Assembly: GCF_007860095.1 (NCBI RefSeq)
Contig: NZ_SJPT01000013.1
Location: forward strand, 59,478 to 123,477
DNA from: Novipirellula galeiformis
GTDB lineage: Bacteria; Planctomycetota; Planctomycetia; Pirellulales; Pirellulaceae
DNA length: 64,000 bases
Direction of reading: 5' to 3'
Below the pieces are notes generated by a model that made no database searches, had not been told where the DNA came from, and worked only from the letters and a program-made list of their open reading frames with translations. The translations under genes and the position numbers were made by a program. Below, in pieces: positions 36,818-46,033 of the stretch; positions within the stretch are counted from its first letter, which is position 1, and the number at the start of each line of letters is the position of its first letter.

Positions 36818-37346
36818 TCCTTACTTGGCGGCGAGAGTCGTGTATTCAAAATCCCGGGTGCTGCTCGAATCAGTTGGAGCCTGATCGAGGGCGCCATCCC
36901 ACTCGGGTCGCCCAATCCGGCCGCCCACTCAAGGCAACGCCCCTAGCAGGATACGGCAGCATCCCTTCACCCCAATACGGGGCGCGAAAAGACGGCGTCG
37001 TCCACGGATTTTGCCTCTCGGTCCTATCGATGGTTGGCCCGTATCGTAAGCCCTTCACGGCCTAGTGCCAACTCACCCACAAACGCATGCGAAACGGCAC
37101 GTTTCTTCCCACTTTGAGTTTCGAGTAGCAGAACTCGCGTGAGAGGTTCGCATCGTTGCGTAGAGACAACGAAAGTCCGGACGACTTCCGCTACGATCAC
37201 CCCCCACTTTCAAACCAGACGAAGCACTGGCGGAACGGCATTCACGTCGTCGCTAGAATCGACCGATTCTCGATCACCGAAAAGCTCGTATCGAGAGAGA
37301 CCACAGACGGCGCCGTGCGAATACAATGGGGCGTATCATGTGTCAT

Positions 37347-37431
37347 GATGGGGCAGGCGTCACGATGGGGCAGGCGTCACGATGGGGCGGGCGTCACGAT
37401 GGGGCGGGCGTCACGATAGTGCGGGCCTCAT
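37347..37431 (+). repeat. 17-bp tandem repeat, five units
   Basis: Units of GATGGGGCAGGCGTCAC and its variants (CAGG to CGGG, last unit more diverged) follow one another exactly every 17 bases. It lies 70 bases upstream of the FAD oxidoreductase start, so it could sit in or near its promoter. Confidence 0.85.
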
Positions 37432-37501
37432 GATGGGCGGGGAAGATCCGATTCAGCTAAAACCTAGACTTCAACTAACCACTCGACGTAACAAAAAATA
37501 G

Positions 37502-39646
37502 ATGATCCACGTAAAGCAAGTTTCGAAGCGAGCCGGTTGGATGATGGCCGTCGTTGTGAGTGCCGCTTTGTATGCGGTCGGTTGCCACAACGTGACCATG
37601 GCGGGTGAGCCACACTACTACGAACCGGCAGAGCCTGGGCAGCCAAAATTGATCCAGTGCGACGTTGCCGTGTACGGAGGCACTCCCGCCGGGGTGACGG
37701 CGGCGATTCAGGCCGCGCGAGAAGGGAAGTCCGTCGTCCTGTTTTCCTTCAACCGGCACGTTGGCGGGATGACGTCCGGCGGATTGACCTCGACAGATCT
37801 AGGACGAAAAGAATCGATCGGCGGAATCGCACTCGAATTTTACAATCGGATTGGAAAGGCACGCGACTATCGTCCTGGGGAAGCCGAGACGCTGTACCGA
37901 AAAATGCTCGATCAAGCGGGCGTGAACGTTTTGCTGGGACGTGCACTGAGCTCCGTGGAAATGCAGCATCAGCGACTGGTTTCGGCAACCATGGAAACGG
38001 GAGAAACCGTTCGGGCAGCCATGTTCGTGGACAGCACTTACGAAGGCGACCTGCTGGCGGCTGCGAATGTTTCCTATCATGTGGGACGAGAACCGGCGGC
38101 GACTTACGATGAATCGCTCGGCGGGCAATGGCAGGACGTGTCGTGGAAGGACGTCTACCAATTTTGCCGGCTGCCGGTCAGTCCCTACGTGATTGCGAAT
38201 GATCCGGCGTCCGGTCTGCTACCCGAAATCGCCGCGGAAGCTCCTGGAAAACCGGGCGAAGGCGACTTCAAAGTCCAGGCGTACAATTTCCGACTTCAAC
38301 TTTCACTCGGCGCAGACCGGATCGCGTTTCCGAAACCGCGCGGTTATGACGCGGGTCGCTACGCGCTGCTGGCCCGCTTTCTAAACTTTGATAAACGCAT
38401 CGATTGGCGTCTGAACTACACGACGGCCCCGTTGACCGATGGCCCGGTGCAGATGCGGCTGGGCGACAGCAACAACGCTGGCAGTTTTTCGTCCGACTAT
38501 GTCGGTGGCAGTCACCGCTGGCCCGATGGCACGTACAACTCCGGCTCGTTCACCGAACTGCCTCCGCCACGCCAAGGACTTCCACTGCCGCTGCGTGAAT
38601 TGTACGAACTGCGCGAACGCATTTTCCAGGACCACGTCAACTATCAACAAGGATTGATGTACTTCTTGGCGAACGATCCTCAGGTTCCCGAGACGCTGCG
38701 AAAAAGAGTCAACGCATGGGGACTCGATCCATTGGAGTTCACGGAAACCGGATTCTGGCCTCATCAGTTGTATGTGCGTGAAGGCCGTCGCATGGTTTCA
38801 GACTATGTCGTTACGCAGGCGGATTGTGAATCGAGACGAATCGTCAATGATTCCGTGGGGTTGGCTTCGTATCCGATGGATTCTCACTTTTGTCAGCGTG
38901 TGGTTGTGGAAGAAGACGGAATTCAAACGGTGCGGAACGAAGGTGGTTTTGGACATGGATTCCCGAAGCCGTATCCCGTTTCGTACCGCTCGATCGTTCC
39001 CAAAAAGAATGAATGTCAAAACCTGTTGGTGCCGGTTTGCCTGTCCTCGTCCCATGTTGCCTTTGGATCGATCCGCATGGAGCCGGTGTACATGATTCTG
39101 GGCCAAAGCGTCGGCACCGCCGCAGCCATGGCGATCACCAAACAGATTGCCGTGCAAGATGTGGACTACGCCAAGCTGAAAGCAAAACTCGAGCGAGACG
39201 GCCAACGACTCGTCTGGAACCAACAGGCTGTTGGCAAATCAGCGAAGCCGCTAGCCGGACTGGTGACGGATGTGGCGGAAGCAAAAACCACCGGCTCGTG
39301 GACCTCCGGCGCGTTGGCTCCCGTCTGTGGTCTGACCTACCTTCACGATGCCAATAACGGCAAGGGGGAAAAAACGGTGACCTTCAACATCAACGTTCCC
39401 AAGCCTGGCACTTATCAAGTGAAGCTGTTGTATGTCGCCTCGGGCAATCGATCCAGCAAGACGCCCGTGACCGTCACCGTGAGTGAAGAAGAAAAGAAGT
39501 TGACCGTCAACCAGCGCAGGGCCACTGCGAATGGTTCATCGCTAGGAAGCTTTCGCATCCACGATTCGGTAACGGTGACGGTAGCGAACCAAGACACCGA
39601 TGGCTTCGTGATCGTTGATGGCGTGCAGCTCTTACCGCAAGACTAG
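37502..39646 (+). CDS. FAD-dependent oxidoreductase with golvesin-like C-terminal domain, exported
   Basis: A 714-residue protein. The N-terminus has a hydrophobic segment ending LYAVGC, which may be a signal peptide or a weak lipobox. Residues about 50-560 form an FAD_oxidored-type flavoprotein with a dinucleotide-binding motif CDVAVYGGTPAGVTAAIQAA and GGMTSGGLTSTDLG, VDSTYEGDLLAAA, and VLGQSVGTAAAMA-type (ILGQSVGTAAAMAI) closing motif. The last 120 residues (GSWTSGALAPVCGLTYLHDAN, GTYQVKLLYVASGNRSSKTP, DGFVIVDGVQLLP) match the golvesin/xanthan-lyase-associated beta-sandwich. Such proteins are abundant in planctomycetes and Bacteroidetes and are thought to act on sugars. Substrate is unknown. 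A family B repeat overlaps its stop codon. Confidence 0.9.
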   Translation: MIHVKQVSKRAGWMMAVVVSAALYAVGCHNVTMAGEPHYYEPAEPGQPKLIQCDVAVYGGTPAGVTAAIQAAREGKSVVLFSFNRHVGGMTSGGLTSTDLGRKESIGGIALEFYNRIGKARDYRPGEAETLYRKMLDQAGVNVLLGRALSSVEMQHQRLVSATMETGETVRAAMFVDSTYEGDLLAAANVSYHVGREPAATYDESLGGQWQDVSWKDVYQFCRLPVSPYVIANDPASGLLPEIAAEAPGKPGEGDFKVQAYNFRLQLSLGADRIAFPKPRGYDAGRYALLARFLNFDKRIDWRLNYTTAPLTDGPVQMRLGDSNNAGSFSSDYVGGSHRWPDGTYNSGSFTELPPPRQGLPLPLRELYELRERIFQDHVNYQQGLMYFLANDPQVPETLRKRVNAWGLDPLEFTETGFWPHQLYVREGRRMVSDYVVTQADCESRRIVNDSVGLASYPMDSHFCQRVVVEEDGIQTVRNEGGFGHGFPKPYPVSYRSIVPKKNECQNLLVPVCLSSSHVAFGSIRMEPVYMILGQSVGTAAAMAITKQIAVQDVDYAKLKAKLERDGQRLVWNQQAVGKSAKPLAGLVTDVAEAKTTGSWTSGALAPVCGLTYLHDANNGKGEKTVTFNINVPKPGTYQVKLLYVASGNRSSKTPVTVTVSEEEKKLTVNQRRATANGSSLGSFRIHDSVTVTVANQDTDGFVIVDGVQLLPQD

Positions 39647-39733
39647 TCTTTTCGGCATAACTCCTCAAAGCGGCGAAGCTGCTAAACGTAGCCTAGGCTA
39701 CGTTAAGCTCAATGAGTTGTGCGGAGCTGCTTA
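39645..39733. repeat. Family B intergenic repeat, short-hairpin copy
   Basis: Begins AGTCTTTTCGGCATAACTCC over the stop codon of the preceding gene and ends GAGCTGCTTA. Its centre is a perfect 20-bp palindrome (39685-39704, AACGTAGCCT then its complement). The same left and right flanks enclose a longer stem in the copy at 61227-61370. Confidence 0.85.
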
Positions 39734-40374
39734 CGTCGGACGTCGGAGGCTGCGGTCGGCCAGTGCACGGTGCGAGTTGGGATCAATAACGCCTGCGATA
39801 GCGTTTTTTGCCGCGACTGCTACTCCGCGTCATTCGCCTGCATTCCCCTTCTAGTTCGGGCTCTGCTGTTTCTTCTCGGCTAGCCTTCCGTTCGTTTACG
39901 AATCGAAACGGGAATCCGAAGCAATCACGGACGGCAAGTTCTCGGCATCCTTAACCGCCCTCCGCTGCACCGCGCCGTTACCGACGGAGTCGCCACCGCG
40001 AACAGCTCTAAAGTGCAAGTCTGTAAAGTACAAAGCCGGATCTGATTCATCGCATCGCACCACCGATCTTTTCTGTTGTAACAGAATAACAACCGCAAAA
40101 AAACACTCATACCGACTCCGCAGCATCCGTTGGCTCGCGTGCGAACAACGAGTCGTGAACCAGTGTCCAGCACCGCAACCGCTCGTCGAAATACCATTAT
40201 TCGTGGCGAGTAAAAAATGCAGCACTTTTTGATTGACGCGCGGCAAAGCACCCCATATGGTTATACGCTCCCCGCTAACGTGAGGAAACCATCCGTTGCG
40301 CCGTTTGAGCAATCGATTGAGCGCTGCTGTTCGGCTACCCTCACTCATCGAGTTCTTATTCAAAAGGTTGAACC
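39734..40374. other. Intergenic region, no gene seen
   Basis: About 640 bases upstream of the DUF1559 gene. Open frames on the minus strand overlap the next gene's start and lack any recognisable sequence character. The region probably contains the promoter of the DUF1559 operon. Confidence 0.4.
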
Positions 40375-41343
40375 GTGTTCTGTAAATTGTCCACGTTCGC
40401 ATGGCTCTACCGCGATGACTCTCATCGCGGGCGGCGACCGACCGACGTGAGGGCGGACGCCTCGCGCGGCTTTACGCTCGTCGAGTTGCTTGTTGTCATT
40501 GCAATCATCGGAGTGCTGGTCGGATTGCTATTGCCCGCCGTCCAAGCTGCTCGTGAAGCAGCCCGCCGCATGCAGTGCTCCAATAATGTGAAGCAATTAG
40601 GATTGTCGATTCAAAATTACCACGACACTTTTCGCAACTTACCACCGTCGTCGCGGACGCTCGGTAGCGGGTCGACCGGCATCTGGGTCCGCTTAACCCC
40701 CTTCTTCGAACAGGGCACCATTTCAGACCAGTACAACTTCAACGTCGGGTACAGTCAAAATTTGCCGTTGCTGCAAAACATGACCGTGTCGGCATTGCTC
40801 TGTCCCAGCGCCACAGTGACCGAATCCGCCTTCGAAACCGGGGTCCAGACCACGCATTATTATGGTAATAGCGGCCCGATTGGAACGAATCCGTCGACCG
40901 GGTTGGACTATCCACGCGACACGGCAAACGAGAGAGCGGACGGTGCATTTGGTGAGTACGCCATCGGCGGTTTTTTTGGACCCAAAGTCAAAGCCGACTA
41001 TTCCTCGGTTACCGACGGGCTCTCCAACACCATCGCGATCGGAGAAGTGGCCTACAAGGAATATCCCAAGTATCGAGCCTGGAACCGCGGCGTGTATTAC
41101 GCCAGCGGCGTTGCCCTACTGAGCACGAAGAATCACAAATTCCCGATCAACATCGCGGTTGCCAATCCAAGCATCGCCCCCAGCTTTAGTTTTAACAACG
41201 GCGGTTATGGCAGCCAACACCCCGGCGGGGCAATGATGGGGATGGGCGATGGTTCGGTCCGTTTCTTTACTGAAAGCATTGCGATGCCGACCTACTTGGC
41301 CCTAGCCAGTCGCGAAGGCGGAGAGGTGGTGGAAGTACCATGA
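40375..41343 (+). CDS. DUF1559 domain-containing protein (pseudopilin-like, prepilin signal)
   Basis: A 322-residue planctomycete protein from the GTG at 40375 (AAAAGG upstream); a GTG at 40447 would give a shorter leader directly before the prepilin site. The type IV prepilin motif [42 protein letters not shown] sequence is visible (cleavage before the Phe of GFTLVE), followed by the DUF1559 signature [17 protein letters not shown] and the C-terminal box [21 protein letters not shown] (H-x9-DG). It is thought to be processed by a prepilin peptidase and assembled at the cell envelope, though its role is unknown. The following lipoprotein gene overlaps by four bases, indicating translational coupling. 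Confidence 0.95.
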   Translation: MFCKLSTFAWLYRDDSHRGRRPTDVRADASRGFTLVELLVVIAIIGVLVGLLLPAVQAAREAARRMQCSNNVKQLGLSIQNYHDTFRNLPPSSRTLGSGSTGIWVRLTPFFEQGTISDQYNFNVGYSQNLPLLQNMTVSALLCPSATVTESAFETGVQTTHYYGNSGPIGTNPSTGLDYPRDTANERADGAFGEYAIGGFFGPKVKADYSSVTDGLSNTIAIGEVAYKEYPKYRAWNRGVYYASGVALLSTKNHKFPINIAVANPSIAPSFSFNNGGYGSQHPGGAMMGMGDGSVRFFTESIAMPTYLALASREGGEVVEVP

Positions 41344-41783
41344 GCAACAAACGAACCTATACCGGCGGGGCCGCACGATTCAAACTTCCGTGCTGTGGCG
41401 TCATCGCATGCGTTGTGGCGGTATGCCTGAGCGGCTGTGGCGACTCGGGCCCGCAACGTTATCAAGTTTCCGGCAACGTGACGCACGACGGCAAACCGGT
41501 ACCCAAAGGGTCCGTTTTGTTCCAGCCCGAAGGCTCTGCGGGCAGCGGCAGCGAGTACGGAGTGGCCGTCATCCAAGACGGTCGTTTTGACACCGCGGCC
41601 GAAGGAGGCCGTGGGGTTTTGGGCGGTGCCTACACCGTGGCGATCGAGGCCTTTGACGGTAGCGACGTTGACCTAGATATGATGCCGGATGGGCGATCTC
41701 TCGCCAACGGTTATCGCAAACCGCTCGAGCTTCCAAAAGCAGACAGCAACCTTGATTTTGAGTTGACCGAGTCGTCGAAATAA
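41340..41783 (+). CDS. Lipoprotein with transthyretin/carboxypeptidase-regulatory-like fold
   Basis: A 147-residue lipoprotein encoded in an ATGA overlap with the DUF1559 gene. The signal ends in a lipobox (VAVCLSGCG). The mature protein starts [25 protein letters not shown], the typical first strands of the small planctomycete carboxypeptidase-regulatory-like domain, and continues [22 protein letters not shown]1559 genes are very often followed by such lipoproteins, so a shared envelope structure is likely. No catalytic residues are expected. Confidence 0.92.
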   Translation: MSNKRTYTGGAARFKLPCCGVIACVVAVCLSGCGDSGPQRYQVSGNVTHDGKPVPKGSVLFQPEGSAGSGSEYGVAVIQDGRFDTAAEGGRGVLGGAYTVAIEAFDGSDVDLDMMPDGRSLANGYRKPLELPKADSNLDFELTESSK

Positions 41784-42177
41784 CCGTCACCGAGTCGGCA
41801 ATGTTGATCGAGTCCTGGGAACCGACGCCTCAAGCGTTCGTTGTTGATTCCCAAGCGATGCCAAAGCGTTCGCGCCGAGAATCCGGAGACGGACTCCTCG
41901 GCGCGAACGTTGTCAGCAAACTCCTCGGTCGCGTCTCTCTGCGTCACCCCACGGCTTCCGTCAATGCAACCGCATTCCTTGCCCCCATAAGCGTAGCGAC
42001 ATCCCCGGAATCCGAACCGTAGTACGCCGCCGACCCCGCGGCGTCGGTTGGGACATCCGCGCTGGCCTTCCGGTGGTATTCGCTGTGCTCAAGCCACCAG
42101 CGACTGTCTGTCATCCCGTCGGGATGAAAATTGCGTAAACCCCAAAAACCGCAACCCCAACTTTTCCACAGCCCAGG
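41784..42177. other. Intergenic region between convergent genes, no gene seen
   Basis: About 390 bases with no recognised coding sequence. A palindrome-like CCCGTCGGGATG occurs near 42116-42127. A partial family B repeat follows. Confidence 0.4.
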
Positions 42178-42233
42178 TTAACGCCCAAACGGCTGATGGG
42201 ATTTCTCCCCATCATTCCTGCCTAGCTGCTTAC
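42178..42233 (-). repeat. Family B repeat, partial copy (one half)
   Basis: The stretch TAACGCCCAAACGGCTGATG followed by GGGATTT, ATCATTCCTGCCT and GCTGCTTA closely matches the right half of the element at 59757-59888. The left half is missing. It covers the stop codon of the minus-strand orphan gene. Confidence 0.75.
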
Positions 42234-42700
42234 CGCAGCGACTCGAGCCCTTCCATTTCATGGCGGAAATCAAATTGTAAATCGGGGTGCACCTTTTCGA
42301 TCGCCTTTTCGATCTTCTTCAACTGGGCCGCGTACATGTTGGCGCTCACTCGGCAATTGCCAATCCGGACCTCGCGATCAATAAAGCGGCGACAAAAATG
42401 GATCCGAATCTGCAGTTCGGTTTCTTTATCTCCGGAATAACGAATGCGTTTGTCCATCGATCGAATGATCTTTCGCATCGTCTTTTTGTGAATGAACGTC
42501 GCGGTGGGAAATTGCTCATCAATCTCCGCACACACTTCATTCGCATATCCCCGTTCGTCACCCGACTTCATCAGCAGGTAGGTCAACAATTCTTTGTTAT
42601 CGACCTTAAATTTCGCCAGCCGCACGCAGGCGTCCAAAAGTTCCTGATGATCGAGAACCGCAAGCGCCTTTTTCAGCTCCGAAACGGTTGCCGCTTTCAT
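42230..42700 (-). CDS. Hypothetical protein, helical
   Basis: A 156-residue protein I do not recognise. It is predicted mostly helical and charged: MKAATVSELKKALAVLDHQE, LVKFKVDN-like (LAKFKVDNKELLTYLLMKSG) and a C-terminal MYAAQLKKIEKAIEKVHPDL. There is no signal peptide, membrane segment or cysteine motif, so it should be cytoplasmic. Composition and codon use look normal for the window, which supports it being a real gene. Its stop codon lies within a partial family B repeat. It may be specific to this group of bacteria. Confidence 0.75.
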   Translation of the reverse strand: MKAATVSELKKALAVLDHQELLDACVRLAKFKVDNKELLTYLLMKSGDERGYANEVCAEIDEQFPTATFIHKKTMRKIIRSMDKRIRYSGDKETELQIRIHFCRRFIDREVRIGNCRVSANMYAAQLKKIEKAIEKVHPDLQFDFRHEMEGLESLR

Positions 42701-43319
42701 ACTCGAACCTGTTTTTCTCGGATCATGGTATCAATGACTCTCTCGCGATTCGTGCCAGTTATCGCGTACTTTGCCCCGAATCATATTCCGCACACGGGAA
42801 ACACGTAAGGTCACGCCCACGTGAGGCCCCGTTCCAGAGCCGTCCTCCGGCGGGGGCGTGCGATCCGCGACCGAGGCGGGAACTGGGCTCAGGGGTCATA
42901 CCTCAACCCCCACTCCCAAGCGTGAACGCGAGAGTTCGTTCCGCGTCGGTCCGTTATCTCTAGTTCCGCGTCGGGTGATTTCGCCGCGGGTCACCAGCCG
43001 CGACGGCTGACACAACCGGACCGAAACCACCTTGTTCCCGCAGTAGCGATCTGTAATCGGCACGATTGCATGTGATTTCCTTGCATCCCGAATTAAGCTT
43101 GCTTTAGAATGAGTGATTAAGCATGCCGATTGTCATGAAACACGAGAGAGTTGTTCGGCATTGATTTTGCTTGCGGTCGCGACCGGATCTTGTTGCCGCA
43201 GACTGCACCGACTTGACCCGCCACGCAGGTCAGACGCTCGTGACTTGCCGGTTTGGCCTGTCACCCCCCTCAACGTTCCGCTTTCGACGAACCATCCAAA
43301 GAGCGATCGAGTCATCGAG
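42701..43319. other. Divergent intergenic region upstream of the hybrid kinase
   Basis: About 620 bases. The first 250 contain GC-rich sequence without a gene. A possible promoter for the kinase is listed at 43081-43110. The kinase frame stays open to 43113, but that extension has no domain. Confidence 0.45.
43081..43110 (+). promoter_or_regulatory. Possible sigma-70 promoter of the hybrid kinase gene
   Basis: TTGCAT (43081-43086) and TAGAAT (43105-43110) are 18 bases apart. The -10 box matches consensus at five of six positions, the -35 box at only three. It would start transcription about 200 bases before the kinase ATG. Confidence 0.3.
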
Positions 43320-45362
43320 ATGGATAACAAACGATCCACTTCCCCCACCCCTTCTGAACGCGACGCCCCCGCTCCGCTGGCGAATGGCGAAGAATTTGAC
43401 GAGCGTTTTTTGCTGCAGTGTCTGATGGACCATATACCCGACAGCATCTATTTCAAGGATGCCGAAGGCCGATTCATCCGTATCAACCGGGCCAAGGCGG
43501 AACGATCGGGTTTGCCATCCACCGAAGAAGCGGTGGGCAAAAGTGACCTCGACTACTTCTCCTCCGAACATGCGGAGAAAGCGATGGCGGATGAGCGAGC
43601 GATCATGACGACCGGCCAACCGTTGATCGAATCCGAAGAGCACCTGATCTGGGGCAGTGGTTTGCAACGTTGGGTGTCGACCACGAAATTGCCGTTACAA
43701 GCAAAAGACGGGAAGGTGGTCGGAACCTTTGGGATTTCGCGGGACATCACAAAGCTAAAACAAACCGAAAATGCATTAGAGCGTGCCAAGGAGGCGGCCG
43801 AGTCCGCGAACCGAGCGAAAAGTGAATTCGTTGCCAATATGAGCCACGAGATTCGAACGCCCATGAACGGCGTGATCGGCATGGCCGAACTGCTGCTCGA
43901 CACGGAGCTCAGCCCATCCCAACGCGAATACACTCAAGCCGTCCTAGAGTCAGGCGAGGCGTTGCTAACGCTACTCAATGAGATCCTTGATTTTTCAAAG
44001 ATCGAGGCCGGCAAACTCGAGTTGGACCCCCGACCATTTGACTTGCGCGACAGCATTGGCACGATGATGAAATCGCTGGCCGCCCGCGCTCACCACAAAG
44101 GACTCGAATTGGCTTGCCACTTCGATCGCGAGCTGCCCGAGAGAGTGATCGGCGATGTCGGTCGATTGCGACAAGTCTTGATCAACTTGGTCGGCAACGC
44201 GATCAAGTTTACCGAGCGTGGCGAAGTCGTTGTCGATCTTAAAGTGGAGGACCGCACCGATGATCACGTGCAAATCAAATTTTCCGTTAGCGACACCGGA
44301 ATCGGCATTCCTAACGACAAGCTAAAAACGATTTTTTCGGAGTTCGAGCAAGCCGATAAATCGATGACACGCAAATATGGCGGGACGGGATTGGGGTTAG
44401 CAATCGCGTCGCGGTTTGTCGAACTGATGAAGGGCGAATTAGCCGTGTCCAGCGTGCTAGGCCAAGGGACAAACTTTAGCTTCACGATTGGATTGCCGAT
44501 CAGCGAGCAAAAACTGACGCAGAAAGAACAGATCTCTCCCGACTCCATTGCGGGTTTGCGGGTCTTGATTGTCGACGATAATGCAACCAATCGCCGCATC
44601 CTGCAAGAGACGCTGCAAGGCTGGGGAATTGAATCGCAAACCGCTGGGCACGCCCGTGACGCACTTCAGCAAGTCAAAGGAGCGGTGCAGCAAGGGCAAC
44701 CATTCGATTTAGTCATCTCCGATGTGAACATGCCTGAAATCGATGGATTTGAACTGGTTCAATCGCTTCGACACGACCACGAGCTGGCCGAAACCACGGT
44801 GATGCTGTTGACGTCCGGTATCCGTTCGGGTGACCTTCCTCGCTGCGAACGATTGAATGTCGCGACGCACCTGATGAAACCGGTAAAACAATCGGAGTTA
44901 TTGGAGGCGATTTCGCAAACGGTTGGCAACCTACCGCGTGTTCCACAGGAAGTCACCGTCAATCAAACGCGGCCTCTCACAAGCTCACGAAGCCTGAACA
45001 TCCTGCTAGTCGAAGACAGCCTCGTCAATCAAATGGTCGCGATCGGATTATTGAAAAAGGGGGGGCACACGTATACGGTGGCAAACAACGGGATCGAAGC
45101 GGTCGAGTTATCAGCATCGAACCCCTATGACCTGATCCTGATGGACATCGAGATGCCCGAAATGGATGGACTACAGGCAACTCGCGCGATCCGTGAACGC
45201 GAACGATCCACGAACAAACACACGCGGATCATCGCGATGACGGCCCACGCGATGAAGGGGGACGATGACCGCTGTTTTCAAGCCGGGATGGACGCCTACC
45301 TGACCAAACCGATTCGCCAAGCCGCCTTGCTCAATGCGATCAGCAAACTTGAAATCGACTAA
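43320..45362 (+). CDS. Hybrid sensor histidine kinase/response regulator (PAS-HisKA-HATPase-REC-REC)
   Basis: A 680-residue soluble hybrid kinase from the ATG at 43320; the frame reaches back to 43113 but the added residues have no domain. A PAS/PAC sensor domain ([38 protein letters not shown]) is followed by HisKA ([14 protein letters not shown], His176), HATPase with DTGIGIP and GGTGLGLAI, and two receiver domains with phosphoacceptor aspartates in [12 protein letters not shown] (Asp468) and [12 protein letters not shown] (Asp609). No membrane segment is present, so it senses an internal signal. There is no Hpt domain or partner regulator next to it. Its stop codon overlaps that of the convergent cmk gene by four bases. 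Confidence 0.95.
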   Translation: MDNKRSTSPTPSERDAPAPLANGEEFDERFLLQCLMDHIPDSIYFKDAEGRFIRINRAKAERSGLPSTEEAVGKSDLDYFSSEHAEKAMADERAIMTTGQPLIESEEHLIWGSGLQRWVSTTKLPLQAKDGKVVGTFGISRDITKLKQTENALERAKEAAESANRAKSEFVANMSHEIRTPMNGVIGMAELLLDTELSPSQREYTQAVLESGEALLTLLNEILDFSKIEAGKLELDPRPFDLRDSIGTMMKSLAARAHHKGLELACHFDRELPERVIGDVGRLRQVLINLVGNAIKFTERGEVVVDLKVEDRTDDHVQIKFSVSDTGIGIPNDKLKTIFSEFEQADKSMTRKYGGTGLGLAIASRFVELMKGELAVSSVLGQGTNFSFTIGLPISEQKLTQKEQISPDSIAGLRVLIVDDNATNRRILQETLQGWGIESQTAGHARDALQQVKGAVQQGQPFDLVISDVNMPEIDGFELVQSLRHDHELAETTVMLLTSGIRSGDLPRCERLNVATHLMKPVKQSELLEAISQTVGNLPRVPQEVTVNQTRPLTSSRSLNILLVEDSLVNQMVAIGLLKKGGHTYTVANNGIEAVELSASNPYDLILMDIEMPEMDGLQATRAIRERERSTNKHTRIIAMTAHAMKGDDDRCFQAGMDAYLTKPIRQAALLNAISKLEID

Positions 45363-46033
45363 GCCTTGGATTGCGTTTGGCACTTTGCAATCGCGCTGCG
45401 AACATGGGTCAATACCCACGCCAACACTTCCTCGGGCGTCATTGCATCGGTTTGCAGGATCACGGCATCCTCGGCGGCTCTTAGCCGACCGACCGCACGC
45501 GATTCATCTTCACGGTCTCGCTTGTTCTGAGCCGCCAACACTTGGTCGAACGACATGTGCCGTCCCGTGCTGGTCAATTGTTCGCGGCGGCGGCGGGCCC
45601 GTTCCTCAGGCGATGCGGTCAGAAAAATCTTGCACTCCGCTTCGGGAAAGACTTCCGCCCCCTGGTCACGCCCTTCGGTGACAATGTCACGCCCCTCGGC
45701 AATCCGGCGTTGCTGAGCCGACAATTGGCTGCGGATCGCCGGTTCATCCGCCAAGTATCGGATCGCATCGGTCACCGTGGGCGAACGGATCTCGTTGGAA
45801 ACATCTTCTCCACTTAACAGAATCGTTTCGCCATCCCATTGCAAATCAATCCCGCGAACCACTTCGATTAACGCCTGGGTATCATCGAATTCAACTTGGG
45901 CACGTATGACTCCCAATGTCGCAGCGCGGTACAGCGCTCCGGTATCTAAAAAATCAAACTTCAATTCGTTGGCAACTTGCCGTGCGATACTACTTTTTCC
46001 AGCCCCCGCTGGGCCGTCAATGGCTACGATCAC
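45359..46033 (-). CDS. cmk: Cytidylate kinase
   Basis: A 224-residue (d)CMP kinase of pyrimidine nucleotide metabolism. The P-loop is IDGPAGAGKSS near the N-terminus; LDTGALYRA and GRDIVTEGRDQG are the CMP-binding and family motifs; RRRREQL forms the lid region. The start is a GTG at 46033 that overlaps the TGA stop of the transglutaminase gene (GTGA), so translation is probably coupled. The usual bacterial DGRDIGT motif reads EGRDQGA, a small departure. The 3' end overlaps the convergent kinase by four bases, sharing part of the stop codons. Placement at the tail of a MoxR-DUF58-transglutaminase operon is unusual for a housekeeping gene. Confidence 0.94.
   Translation of the reverse strand: MIVAIDGPAGAGKSSIARQVANELKFDFLDTGALYRAATLGVIRAQVEFDDTQALIEVVRGIDLQWDGETILLSGEDVSNEIRSPTVTDAIRYLADEPAIRSQLSAQQRRIAEGRDIVTEGRDQGAEVFPEAECKIFLTASPEERARRRREQLTSTGRHMSFDQVLAAQNKRDREDESRAVGRLRAAEDAVILQTDAMTPEEVLAWVLTHVRSAIAKCQTQSKA

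Larger units (their letters stand above)
36665..37501. other. Long divergent intergenic region
   Basis: About 840 bases between divergent genes, holding the promoters of the CBM-flanked gene and the FAD oxidoreductase gene. Two structures stand out and are listed separately: a hairpin at 36763-36817 and a 17-bp tandem repeat at 37347-37431. Short open frames here have no family features. Confidence 0.5.

Noticed and set aside
36125..36946. Plus-strand open frame of 273 codons
   Set aside because: Antisense to the start of the CBM-flanked gene, which has a signal peptide and a good ribosome-binding site.
39896..40402. Minus-strand open frame of 168 codons
   Set aside because: Overlaps the start of the DUF1559 gene antisense and has no domain, signal or regular pattern.
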